This document shows, piece by piece, positions 25,849-33,449 of a stretch of DNA of 43,213 bases; the first letter of the stretch is position 1; each line of letters starts with the position of its first letter. The DNA is from JBFGCA01 sp041567315 (lineage in GTDB: Bacteria; Acidobacteriota; Thermoanaerobaculia; Multivoradales; JAHEKO01). The translations under genes and the position numbers were made by a program. A model generated the notes under the pieces. It ran no database searches, was not told the DNA's origin, and was given only the letters and a program-made list of their open reading frames with translations. The stretch lies in NCBI GenBank assembly GCA_041567315.1, contig JBFGCA010000031.1, positions 1-43,213 on the forward strand. The letters are read 5' to 3'.

Positions 25849-25857
25849 TGCTACACT
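25849..25857 (+). promoter_or_regulatory. Extended -10 promoter of ybdK
   Basis: TGCTACACT lies 35 nt before the GTG start at 25893, which has a GGAGG ribosome-binding site (25882-25886). It fits the local TGCTA pattern. Confidence 0.45.
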
Positions 25858-25892
25858 GCCGCGGCTTCCTACGACCCCCGCGGAGGCGACCG

Positions 25893-27008
25893 GTGAAGCT
25901 GCCCAAGCTGACGATCGGCATCGAGGAGGAGTACCAGCTCATCCACCCGGAGACCCGGGAGCTGACCTCCTACGTCCAGGAGTTCCTGGAGCGCGGCCGG
26001 GTCATCCTCGAGGACCAGATCAAGCCCGAGTTCCTGCAGTCGCAGATCGAAGTGGGCAGCAAGATCTGCCACGACATTAAAGAGGCGCGCCGCGAGCTGG
26101 GGCGGCTGCGGACCACGGTCTGCGAGGTGGCGCAGGCCAACGGGCTGGTAGTGGCGGCGGCCAGCACCCACCCGTTCTCGAGCTGGAAGACCCAGGCGGT
26201 GACCGAGAAGGAGCGCTACTTCAAGCAGCTCGAGCAGATGGCCGACGTCGCCCGCCGGCTGCTGATCTTCGGCATGCACGTCCACATCGGCATCGAGGAC
26301 CGCGAGCTGATGATCGACGTCATGGACCAGGCGCGCTACTTCCTGCCCCACCTGCTGGCGCTCTCCACCAGCTCGCCCTTCTGGCACGGCCGCGACACCG
26401 GGCTCAACTCCTACCGCTCGATCGTGTTCGAGAGCCTGCCGCGGACCGGCCCGCCGCCCGCCTTCCGGACCTGGTCCGAGTACAAGAGCTTCATCGACAC
26501 GCTGCTCCGCACCGGCTCCATCGAGGACCCCAGCCGCATCTGGTGGGACATCCGCCCGCACCACACCTTCCCGACCCTGGAGTTCCGGGTCTGCGACATC
26601 TGCACCCGGCTCGACGAGGCGGTCTGCCTGGCGTCGCTGATCCTGTGCATCGTCGCCAAGCTCATCCAGCTCCGGCTCGCCAACATGTCCTGGCGCCGCT
26701 ATCGCCATCACCTGATCGCCGAGAACAAGTGGCGGGCGGTTCGCTACGGCACCGCCGGCAACCTGCTCGACTTCGGGGCCCAGCGCGAGGTGCCGACCCG
26801 CCGGCTCATCGGCGAGCTGCTCGACCTCGTCCGCGACGTGGCCGAGGAGCTGGAGGTGGTCGAGGAGGTCGAGTACGCCCGCACCATCCTCGACCAGGGC
26901 ACCAGCGCCGACCGCCAGCGCGCCGTCTTCCGCCAGACCGGCGACCTCAAGGCGGTGGTCGACCACCTGGTGGCCGAGACCCGCGAAGGCTGCAGCGCTA
27001 GCGGCTAG
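25893..27008 (+). CDS. ybdK: YbdK-type carboxylate-amine ligase (GCS2 family)
   Basis: The protein has 371 aa from GTG 25893 (GGAGG before it). The GCS2 signature G9-IEEEYQL and the metal/substrate segment GMHVHIGI (127-134) are intact, as are THPF (93-96) and TLEFRVCD. The family joins a carboxylate, usually glutamate gamma-carboxylate, to an amine using ATP, as in weak glutamate-cysteine ligase activity. It is cytoplasmic. The TAG stop lies inside the first bases of the 27005 repeat. It opens a region rich in ATP-grasp ligases and hydrolases, which suggests a peptide or amide pathway beyond simple glutathione making. Confidence 0.93.
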   Translation: MKLPKLTIGIEEEYQLIHPETRELTSYVQEFLERGRVILEDQIKPEFLQSQIEVGSKICHDIKEARRELGRLRTTVCEVAQANGLVVAAASTHPFSSWKTQAVTEKERYFKQLEQMADVARRLLIFGMHVHIGIEDRELMIDVMDQARYFLPHLLALSTSSPFWHGRDTGLNSYRSIVFESLPRTGPPPAFRTWSEYKSFIDTLLRTGSIEDPSRIWWDIRPHHTFPTLEFRVCDICTRLDEAVCLASLILCIVAKLIQLRLANMSWRRYRHHLIAENKWRAVRYGTAGNLLDFGAQREVPTRRLIGELLDLVRDVAEELEVVEEVEYARTILDQGTSADRQRAVFRQTGDLKAVVDHLVAETREGCSASG

Positions 27009-27173
27009 CAGCCCGTGGTGAAAGTCGGACGGGTCGGCTGGCGAGCGCGGCGGGGCCGGATGCCAGGCGCCGCGACGCAGGCAATGCCGGGCCATTGTCG
27101 AGGAGCGGCAACGCCACGGACGGCTCCGCCCCGCCGCCAGACGGGCGGGCGGACTTCCACCACGGGCTGCTAG
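27005..27173. repeat. Imperfect inverted repeat between convergent genes
   Basis: The ends 27005-27024 and 27154-27173 are 20-bp inverted copies of CTAGCAGCCCGTGGTGRAAG with one mismatch. Similarity continues imperfectly about 35 nt further inward. A central hairpin (GGCAATG/CATTGTC) tops it. The TAG stops of ybdK (plus) and of the ATP-grasp gene (minus) both come from the terminal CTAG. It could serve as a two-way terminator or be a small non-autonomous mobile element. Confidence 0.8.
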
Positions 27174-28390
27174 GCGGCCAGCACCCGGACGGTGCGGCCC
27201 ACGGTGTCGAAGATCTCGCGCAGCGCGTCGTAGTCCGGGTGGCGCATGCGGATCCAGGCGTTGGCCATGTAGCCGGCCTCGATCGGCTGGGTCGGCGAGC
27301 CCGGGGGCGGCAGGTGGCTGTCGATCACCCACTCGCCGTAGCGGCGGTGGATCTCGTCGACCCCCTCGTAGCCGGTGATGCGGCCGTCGCGGTTGGGGCG
27401 CAGGTTGATCATCCCGGCGCAGAAGCGCCGCGACGGCGGCCGCTCGGGCCGGCCGCGGACGATCGCCGTCCCCCACTCCCGGTAGAGGTCGAACTCGTTG
27501 GCCGCCGAGTAGAGGTCCCAGGTCCCGACCCCGGGCGGCCGGCAGCCGATCTCCGAGAACTTGAGGCCCTTGGGGCCGAAGAACCACTCCATGTGGGTCG
27601 CCGAGGTGCCGATCCCGAGTTTCCCGATCACCTTGCGGCCGAGCTGGCGCAGCTCCTCGTAGCCGGGCGCGTCGAGCCGGTTGGTGGTCACCAGGTAGGG
27701 CGAGATCCAGCGGTTGCGCATCGCCTCGAGCACGCCCGGGTAGTAGTGCGAGACGAACTCGCAGACCACCTCGCCGTCGATGGTCAGGGTGTCGTAGAAC
27801 CCCTCGTGGCCCTCCACGAACTCCTCGACCGCTACCGAGCGCCCGCGGTCGAGGCCCTGGCGGCGGATCGCCACCTCGAGCCCGGCGGCGTCGTCCACCC
27901 GCTCGGTGTCGGCGGCGCCGGCGCCGCTGCGCGGCTTGAAGATGATCGGAAAGCCGACCCGGCGGGCAAAGTCGCGCGCCTCCTCGGCCGAGGCCACGGC
28001 CGCCGACTGGGCGCTGGGGACGCCGTGGCGGCGCAGGAACTCCTTCATCGACGGTTTGTCGCGGCACAGAAAGGCGGTCTCGACCGAGGTGCCCGCGATG
28101 CCGCAGGCCTCGCGCACCCGCGCGGACGGCAGGATGTGCGCCTCGACCGTCGCCTCCATGCGGTCGACCGCCTCGCGCGACTGGATGCGTTGGACGGTGG
28201 CTTTCATCGCCTCTTCGTCGCAGACCGAGCCCACCCGCTCGTAGCGGTAAAGCCAGTCGCGGACCCGCGACGGCAGACCGCCCACCGGCGCCTCGCCGAC
28301 GCCGGTCACCCGGGCGCCGGCGTCGGCCAGCCCGCGCACGAACTGCGGCTGGTTGCTCGGAAAGCTGGGCTCGACGAAGACGACGTGCAT
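27170..28390 (-). CDS. ATP-grasp ligase, paralogue A
   Basis: The protein has 406 aa from ATG 28390. The N-terminal domain begins MHVVFVEPSFPSNQPQFVRG, shared in outline with the genes at 34968 and 36191. The ATP-grasp fold shows RDKPSMKEFLRRHGVPSAQ, FPIIFKPRSGAGAADT (nucleotide-binding Lys and Gly-rich loop), VEEFVEGHEGFYDT, and HMEWFFGPKGLKFSEIGCRPPG, which supplies the metal-binding Glu. Such enzymes activate a carboxylate as acyl phosphate and join it to an amine or thiol. The long open frame upstream is a shadow of the S51-like gene. It converges with ybdK over the shared repeat and is divergent from the S51-like gene. Confidence 0.9.
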   Translation of the reverse strand: MHVVFVEPSFPSNQPQFVRGLADAGARVTGVGEAPVGGLPSRVRDWLYRYERVGSVCDEEAMKATVQRIQSREAVDRMEATVEAHILPSARVREACGIAGTSVETAFLCRDKPSMKEFLRRHGVPSAQSAAVASAEEARDFARRVGFPIIFKPRSGAGAADTERVDDAAGLEVAIRRQGLDRGRSVAVEEFVEGHEGFYDTLTIDGEVVCEFVSHYYPGVLEAMRNRWISPYLVTTNRLDAPGYEELRQLGRKVIGKLGIGTSATHMEWFFGPKGLKFSEIGCRPPGVGTWDLYSAANEFDLYREWGTAIVRGRPERPPSRRFCAGMINLRPNRDGRITGYEGVDEIHRRYGEWVIDSHLPPPGSPTQPIEAGYMANAWIRMRHPDYDALREIFDTVGRTVRVLAA

Positions 28391-28429
28391 AGAAGCCCGC
28401 CCCACCTCGCTGATCGACGGGAGGCGGCG

Positions 28430-28437
28430 ATTATAGA
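28430..28437. promoter_or_regulatory. Overlapping divergent -10 boxes
   Basis: The minus strand reads TATAAT (28430-28435) for the ATP-grasp A gene. The plus strand reads TATAGA (28432-28437) for the S51-like gene. The two polymerases cannot occupy both at once. The plus-strand start site would fall about 3 nt before ATG 28448, giving an almost leaderless mRNA. Confidence 0.55.
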
Positions 28438-28447
28438 CTGCCGGCCC

Positions 28448-29440
28448 ATGGGGCGCCCCCACAGGCACGTGGTGCTTCTGGGACCGCAGCGCCTGCGCCC
28501 CACGCTCGCCTCGGTGGTCGACGAGCTCGAGCTGGGCGGCAAGATCGCCGCCGTCACCGCCGGCTGGCAGGAGCGCGAGCCCGAAGACGACGAGCTGCGC
28601 GACCACCTCGGCGGCCGCACCGTCAACCTCGAGCTCTACGCCCGCGCCGAGGAGGCGTTCGCCCGCGACGCCGAGCTGTTCGCCGCCCACCGCCGCCGCC
28701 AGGACGCGCTGCGCGAGGCGCAGGGCCTCTACCGGCTGCGTCTGGGTCACGCCCTGGAGGCGGTGAGGGCGCTGCTCGAGCGCGACGACGACTCGCCGGC
28801 GCTCCGCGAGCAGCGCGACGAGGCGCTCGAGGCCCTGCGGCAGCTCGACCGGCGGCACCTCGAGCGCATCGGCCGCATCCACGAGGAGTTCGCGGGCGAC
28901 TGCCGGCCCGCCGAGCGTCCGGCGGTAGTGCACCATCGGCGCGAGCTGGGCGCGCTGCTCGCCCGCTGCTCGGCGCTGGCGGTGGCGGGCGGCCACGTGG
29001 CGGTGCTGCTCAACCGCCTGCGGCTGTTCGGGGTCGCCGAGCTGCTCGATGGCCAGCCGGTCCTCGCCTGGTCGGCGGGCGCGATGGCCCTCGCCGAGCG
29101 GGTGGTGCTGTTCCACGACCAGCCGCCGCAGGGGGCCGGCAATGCCGAGGTGCTGGAGCGGGGTCTGGCCTGCTTCCCGGAACTGCTGCCCTTCCCGCAC
29201 GCCCGCCGGCGCCTACGGCTCGCAGATCCCCGCCGGGTGGCGCTGCTCGGCCGCCGCTTCGCCCCGGCCACCTGCGTGGCCCTCGACGAAGGGGCGCGGC
29301 TGGACTGGAACGGCGCCTACTGGACCGCGCCCGACGGGGTTCCGCACCTGCTGCCAGACGGCTCGGTGGTGCGCAGCGCTCTCGACCAACCACCCCCGAC
29401 CCGTCGCCGGCGGCATCCGCGGCCGGCCGGCGACGCCTGA
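28448..29440 (+). CDS. Peptidase S51 / cyanophycinase-like protein
   Basis: The protein has 330 aa from ATG 28448. The core resembles class-I-amidotransferase-like peptidases of family S51: VAGGHVAVLLNRLRLFG (about 179-195), then the nucleophile elbow LAWS209AGAMAL, then LLPFPH251ARRRL as a possible catalytic His region. A long charged helical segment (about 62-150) lies between the N-terminal strand and the core, which is not usual for peptidase E. Known members cut alpha-aspartyl peptides or cyanophycin. No signal peptide, so cytoplasmic. It overlaps the next gene by one base (TGATG). Family placement is by motif; it could be a non-peptidase relative. Confidence 0.72.
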   Translation: MGRPHRHVVLLGPQRLRPTLASVVDELELGGKIAAVTAGWQEREPEDDELRDHLGGRTVNLELYARAEEAFARDAELFAAHRRRQDALREAQGLYRLRLGHALEAVRALLERDDDSPALREQRDEALEALRQLDRRHLERIGRIHEEFAGDCRPAERPAVVHHRRELGALLARCSALAVAGGHVAVLLNRLRLFGVAELLDGQPVLAWSAGAMALAERVVLFHDQPPQGAGNAEVLERGLACFPELLPFPHARRRLRLADPRRVALLGRRFAPATCVALDEGARLDWNGAYWTAPDGVPHLLPDGSVVRSALDQPPPTRRRRHPRPAGDA

Positions 29441-30588
29441 TGCAGCCCGCGGCCCACCCCGCCTTCCGCCGCCTGACGCGCGGCCGTTCTCCCTCTGAGG
29501 ATGCGGTGGCCGCCTTTCTCGCCGCCCACGAGTTTCCCCTCCAGTCCGGACGCGTCTCGACCTTCGTCTACCACGGTGAGGCCGAAGCGGTGCGGCTGCG
29601 CCACTTCATCTACGGGCTCGCCACCTCGCAGCCGTTCAGCCGCCTGCCCGAGACCGACCTCTGGTACCTCAGCCTCGACCTCCCCGAGCGCTCGCGGGTC
29701 GAGTACAAGCTCGAGGTGGTGAGCGACGGCCAGCGCCGGCTGATCCGCGACCCGCTCAACCCGAACCTGGCGCACGACCCGTTCGGCGCCAACTCGGTCT
29801 GCCACGGGCTGGGCTACGAGACCCCCGACTGGACGCTCGAGGACCCCGAGGCGCGGAGCGGCGAGCTCCAGATCCTGGCCGTCGACAGCCACGCCTTCGG
29901 CGAGCGCCGCGAGGTGACCGTCTACGTGCCCCCGCGGCTGCGCGAGAGACGCCGCTACCCGCTGCTGGTGGTCCACGACGGCGGCGACTACCTGCGCTAC
30001 TCGCGGCTCAAGACGGTGCTCGACAACCTGATCTACCGGCTCGAGATCGCGCCACTGGTGGTGGCGCTTACCACCTCGCCGGCCCGTCTGCGCGAGTACG
30101 CCGACGACCCGCGGCACGCCCGCTTCCTCGCCCGCGAGCTGGCCCCGCGGCTGGCCGAGCGGTACCCGCTCGAGGACGCTCCGGCCGGCCGCGGCCTGAT
30201 GGGCGCCAGCTTCGGGGCGGTGGCGGCCCTGTCCGCCGCCTGGCGCCATCCAGGCACCTTCGGCCGCCTGCTGCTGCAGTCGGGCTCCTTCGCCTTCACC
30301 GACATCGGCGAGAGCCGGCGCGGCCCGGTCTTCGAGCCGGTGGTGCGGTTCATGAACCGCTTCCGCCAGAAGCCCGGGCGGCCCGCCGAGCGCGTCTATC
30401 TGAGCTGCGGGGTCTACGAATCGCTGATCTACGAGAACCGCTCGCTGCTGCCGCTGCTCCAGGAGACCGGCATGCAGGTGCGCTACGCGGAGGCCCGCGA
30501 CGGCCACAACTGGGAGAACTGGCGCGACCGCCTGCGCGAAGGCCTGTCGTTCCTCTTCCCCGGGCCGCTGTGGATGGTTTACGAGTAA
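29440..30588 (+). CDS. Enterochelin-esterase-like hydrolase
   Basis: The protein has 382 aa. The N-terminal part (about 30-130) resembles the early-set/immunoglobulin-like domain of enterochelin esterases (VRLRHFIYGLATSQPFSRLP, then LWYLSLDLPERSRVEYKLE). The C-terminal part is an alpha/beta hydrolase of the esterase D/Fes group: VVHDGGDYL (oxyanion side), nucleophile GAS257FG, and DGH356NWENW as catalytic His. It is cytoplasmic by lack of a signal. It should cleave an ester or amide of a medium-size molecule. It is coupled to the S51-like gene and followed 35 bp later by an ATP-grasp gene. Confidence 0.85.
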   Translation: MQPAAHPAFRRLTRGRSPSEDAVAAFLAAHEFPLQSGRVSTFVYHGEAEAVRLRHFIYGLATSQPFSRLPETDLWYLSLDLPERSRVEYKLEVVSDGQRRLIRDPLNPNLAHDPFGANSVCHGLGYETPDWTLEDPEARSGELQILAVDSHAFGERREVTVYVPPRLRERRRYPLLVVHDGGDYLRYSRLKTVLDNLIYRLEIAPLVVALTTSPARLREYADDPRHARFLARELAPRLAERYPLEDAPAGRGLMGASFGAVAALSAAWRHPGTFGRLLLQSGSFAFTDIGESRRGPVFEPVVRFMNRFRQKPGRPAERVYLSCGVYESLIYENRSLLPLLQETGMQVRYAEARDGHNWENWRDRLREGLSFLFPGPLWMVYE

Positions 30589-30623
30589 GATGCGCCTTCG
30601 CGCCGCGCGAACGGAGAGATAAC

Positions 30624-31889
30624 TTGGCCGTCGTCACACGTCGCATCGGGCTCTCGCTGGGGGCCGACATCTGCTGGCCGATCGCCTTCGAGGAGATCGT
30701 CAAGGGCCTCGACCTGGCGGTGCCGTGGCAGGGCGACACGGTGCGCGTCGAGGTCGAGCGGATCACCATCGAGCCGTTCGACCTGCGCCAGGGGTGCCGC
30801 TACGACGTGCTCCTCGACCGGCTGACCCACTGGTACCACACCAGCCGCGAGTGGATAAAGAAGTCGGTGCTGATGGACGGGCTCTACGTCTTCAACAACC
30901 CGTGGTCGCTGCAGTCGATGGAGAAGCACACCTCCTACTGCGCGATGATGCACCTCGGGCTGCCGGTGCCCGACACCTGGATCCTGCCGCCCAAGGAGTA
31001 CGAGCCCACCGCCGACCTGGAGGCGACGCTGGGCCGCTACGCCCGCCACTTCGACCTCGGCGAGGTGGGGCGGCGGCTGGGCTACCCGCTGTTCATGAAG
31101 CCCTACGACGGCGGCGCCTGGGTGGGGGTGACCCGCATCGAGAACGAGCAGCAGCTCCGCGCCGCCTACGAGCAGAGCGGCCGCCGGGTGATGCACCTCC
31201 AGAAAGCGGTCGAGGGCTGGGACCTGTTCGTCCGCTGCCTGGCGGTGGGGCCGCAGGTCAACGTCATCAAGTACGACCCCGCGGCGCCGCTCCACGAGCG
31301 CTACCGGGTGGCCTTCAACGTCGTCGACGCCGAGGAGTGGTCGCTGCTCAACGACATGGCGCTGACCATCAACAGCTTCTTCGGCTGGGACTTCAACTCC
31401 TGCGAGGCGCTGCACGCGGACGGCCTCTTCCACCCGATCGACTTCGCCAACGCCTGCCCCGACTCGCAGGTCACCTCGCTCCACTACCACTTCCCGTGGC
31501 TGGTCAAGGCCAAGCTCCGCTGGGCGCTGTTCTGCGCCGTCACCCGGCGGCCGATGCGCCCCAACCTCGACTGGGCGCCCTACTACGAGATCGCCGCCCG
31601 CGACCTCCCCTACCGCGAGCGTCTGGCGGCCTACGGCGCCCTCGCCCGGCGCCACTTCGACGCCGACGCCTTCGGCGAGTTCTGCGACCGGCATCTGGCG
31701 CATCTGGACGACGTGGCGCTCGAGTTCTTCGGCAGCGACCTGGCCCGCGACGCGGTGCGCCAGAAGGTCGAGGCGCTCTTCCCCGCCCACGAGGTCGAGC
31801 AGTTCACCGCCCACTTCTGGGGCCTGATCCAGTTCTGGCGCAAGACCGAGCGCGACCGCCTGGCCGCCGCCACCGCGGAGACCGGGTGA
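30624..31889 (+). CDS. ATP-grasp ligase, type B
   Basis: The protein has 421 aa from TTG 30624, chosen because GGAGAGA lies just upstream and earlier starts overlap the esterase gene. The ATP-grasp core shows YPLFMKPYDGGAWVGVTRIE (binding Lys and Gly loop), then HLQKAVEGWDLFVRCLAVGP, and near the end of the fold FFGWDFNSCEALH and HPIDFANACPDSQ as metal-ligand segments. It is clearly different from the three paralogues A, C and D. A helical C-terminal extension (about 330-421) is present. It sits between two hydrolase genes, overlapping the second by GTGA, which suggests one pathway. Confidence 0.85.
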   Translation: MAVVTRRIGLSLGADICWPIAFEEIVKGLDLAVPWQGDTVRVEVERITIEPFDLRQGCRYDVLLDRLTHWYHTSREWIKKSVLMDGLYVFNNPWSLQSMEKHTSYCAMMHLGLPVPDTWILPPKEYEPTADLEATLGRYARHFDLGEVGRRLGYPLFMKPYDGGAWVGVTRIENEQQLRAAYEQSGRRVMHLQKAVEGWDLFVRCLAVGPQVNVIKYDPAAPLHERYRVAFNVVDAEEWSLLNDMALTINSFFGWDFNSCEALHADGLFHPIDFANACPDSQVTSLHYHFPWLVKAKLRWALFCAVTRRPMRPNLDWAPYYEIAARDLPYRERLAAYGALARRHFDADAFGEFCDRHLAHLDDVALEFFGSDLARDAVRQKVEALFPAHEVEQFTAHFWGLIQFWRKTERDRLAAATAETG

Positions 31890-32614
31890 AGGACGGCTCG
31901 AGCTGGTACTCGCCGCGCGTCGAGCGCGACGTGCGGCTGGTCCGCTGGGGCGTCTTCGGCACCCCGCTCCTGCTCTTCCCCACCGCCGGCGGCGACGCCG
32001 AGGAGTGCGAGCGCTTCCTGATGATCCGCGCCCTCCACCCGCTCCTCGAGGCCGGCCGCCTCAAGATCTACTCGCTCGACAGCGTGGCCGGCGCCGCCTG
32101 GCTGTCGGGCGACCACTCGCCGGCCTATTGTTCGTGGCTCCAGAACCGCTTCGACGCCTGCCTCTACCACGAGATCGTCCCCGCCATCCGCACCGACTGC
32201 CGCTCCCCCGAGATCGGCATCCTCGTCGCTGGCGCCTCGATCGGCGCCTTCAACGCCGTCGCCGCCCTCTGCCGCCACCCGGACGTCTTCACCACCGCCA
32301 TCGGCATGAGCGGCACCTACGACCTCGAGCGCTGGCTCCAGGGCCAGTGGAACGAGGACTTCTACTTCTGTTCCCCCCTCCACTTCCTCCCCGGCCTCGG
32401 CGACGGCCCCCACCTCGACCAGCTCCGCCAGCGCTTCATCCTCCTCCCGACCGGCGAAGGCAAGTGGGAAGACCCCGGCCAGTCCTGGAAGATGGCCCAG
32501 GTCCTCGGCGCCAAAGGCATCCCCAACCGCGTCGACCCCTGGGGCCCCGACTACGACCACGACTGGCCCACCTGGCGCACCATGCTCCCCAAATACCTCG
32601 ACGAGCTGACCTGA
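31886..32614 (+). CDS. Putative esterase, alpha/beta hydrolase
   Basis: The protein has 242 aa from GTG 31886 (GTGA overlap). The nucleophile elbow is GAS118IG within ILVAGASIGAFNAVAALCRH, and the C-terminal DYDH225DWPTW fits the catalytic His. The strand pattern and MSGTYDLERWL place it with the esterase D/PF00756 group. It lacks the N-terminal domain of the 29440 esterase, so the two may act on different substrates. No signal peptide. It is the last gene of the four-gene plus-strand set. A 139-nt gap with no visible gene follows before mazF. Confidence 0.85.
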   Translation: MKDGSSWYSPRVERDVRLVRWGVFGTPLLLFPTAGGDAEECERFLMIRALHPLLEAGRLKIYSLDSVAGAAWLSGDHSPAYCSWLQNRFDACLYHEIVPAIRTDCRSPEIGILVAGASIGAFNAVAALCRHPDVFTTAIGMSGTYDLERWLQGQWNEDFYFCSPLHFLPGLGDGPHLDQLRQRFILLPTGEGKWEDPGQSWKMAQVLGAKGIPNRVDPWGPDYDHDWPTWRTMLPKYLDELT

Positions 32615-32753
32615 ACGCCAGGCGCTTTGTGCGCACGGCGCCACGCCGCGCGTCTTGAGCGCCCACCCTCACCTGTAACGCTGAGGCGGCGCAAAGAGGC
32701 CGAACAGCAGGCCAACGTCTGCCCAGAGCTCAGCCCCGAGCCTCCTCTCCGCT

Positions 32754-33095
32754 CTACTCTCCCACCAGGGTGAGGATCTTCCCGAGGACCTCGGCCATGA
32801 CCTGCTCAGGAGCCACGGCGAACCGTTTCGCCTTTCGGGCGCGCCAGTCGAGGCTCTTGACCTGGTCCGCCAGCACCACGCCACTGACTCCTGACTTGGA
32901 AGGGAAGAGGACCTCGAAGGGATAGCCCTTCACTTGGGAGGTCACCGGACACAGGAGCGCCAGACCGACTTTCCCGTTGTAGGCCTTCGGAGAGATCACC
33001 AAAGCGGGCCTATGAACGGCTTGCTCACGTCCAGCCTGCGGGTCGAACTGTAGCCAGACGACATCGCCACGCTCCGGTACGTACCGGCGCGGCAC
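32754..33095 (-). CDS. mazF: MazF/PemK-family toxin
   Basis: The protein has 113 aa from GTG 33095, overlapping the mazE stop by one base (TAGTG). The motifs PERGDVVWLQFDPQAGREQ, HRPALVIS and CPVTSQVKGYPFEV are those of MazF/PemK endoribonucleases, with the catalytic Arg in HRPALV and the Thr in PVTS. It cleaves RNA when released from its antitoxin. The longer open frame upstream is a shadow of mazE. It lies downstream of mazE, the usual order. Confidence 0.92.
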   Translation of the reverse strand: MPRRYVPERGDVVWLQFDPQAGREQAVHRPALVISPKAYNGKVGLALLCPVTSQVKGYPFEVLFPSKSGVSGVVLADQVKSLDWRARKAKRFAVAPEQVMAEVLGKILTLVGE

Positions 33096-33337
33096 TACCA
33101 GCTCTCCCGCCCCTGCGGTTCGCCGGTCGGGACTTCGGCGTGGAGATTGCCTCTGTTGACTTTGGCAAGCAGCTCTCGGAGCTCGTACTTCGGACGCCGC
33201 ACCGGCCGGATCACGAGCTGCCCTTTGGTGACGGAGAGATCGACGGTCGAGCCTTCCTCGACCGCTGCCTCCTCCGCAAAAGCCTTTGGAATCCTCAGAC
33301 CCAGGCTGTTGCCCCACTTCTGCACCTTGGTCAACAT
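33095..33337 (-). CDS. mazE: MazE-family antitoxin
   Basis: The protein has 80 aa. The N-terminus MLTKVQKWGNSLGLRIPKAF is the AbrB/SpoVT-like DNA-binding fold of MazE antitoxins. The C-terminal half is charged and likely flexible, neutralising MazF. It starts at ATG 33337 after GAGAGGGCG. MazE normally represses its own promoter. The promoter upstream is far more AT-rich than the rest of the window, consistent with acquisition of the module by transfer. Confidence 0.93.
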   Translation of the reverse strand: MLTKVQKWGNSLGLRIPKAFAEEAAVEEGSTVDLSVTKGQLVIRPVRRPKYELRELLAKVNRGNLHAEVPTGEPQGRESW

Positions 33338-33364
33338 CGTGTCGCCCTCTCGGTAGACACAATG

Positions 33365-33392
33365 AATATACTCACCAACCCTCCGTTGTCAA
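33365..33392 (-). promoter_or_regulatory. Sigma-70-type promoter of mazEF
   Basis: On the minus strand TTGACA (33387-33392) is followed after 16 nt by TATATT (33365-33370), then about 28 nt to the mazE ATG. It is the best -35/-10 pair in the window. MazE is expected to bind here for autoregulation. Confidence 0.75.
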
Positions 33393-33449
33393 GGCCACGA
33401 CTCGCTCGCTAGCGGCCTTCAGGGGACCTCCTTCGAGAGGAACTCTGGA

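Noticed and set aside
25893..27008. Calling the ligase a true glutamate-cysteine ligase or EgtA
   Set aside because: Only the GCS2 family motifs can be seen; substrate cannot be told from sequence, and no glutathione or ergothioneine partner genes are present.
30725..31885. Upstream extension of the second esterase in the same frame
   Set aside because: It overlaps the ATP-grasp B gene completely and is Arg/Pro-rich in the way of shadow frames; GTG 31886 gives a normal esterase start.
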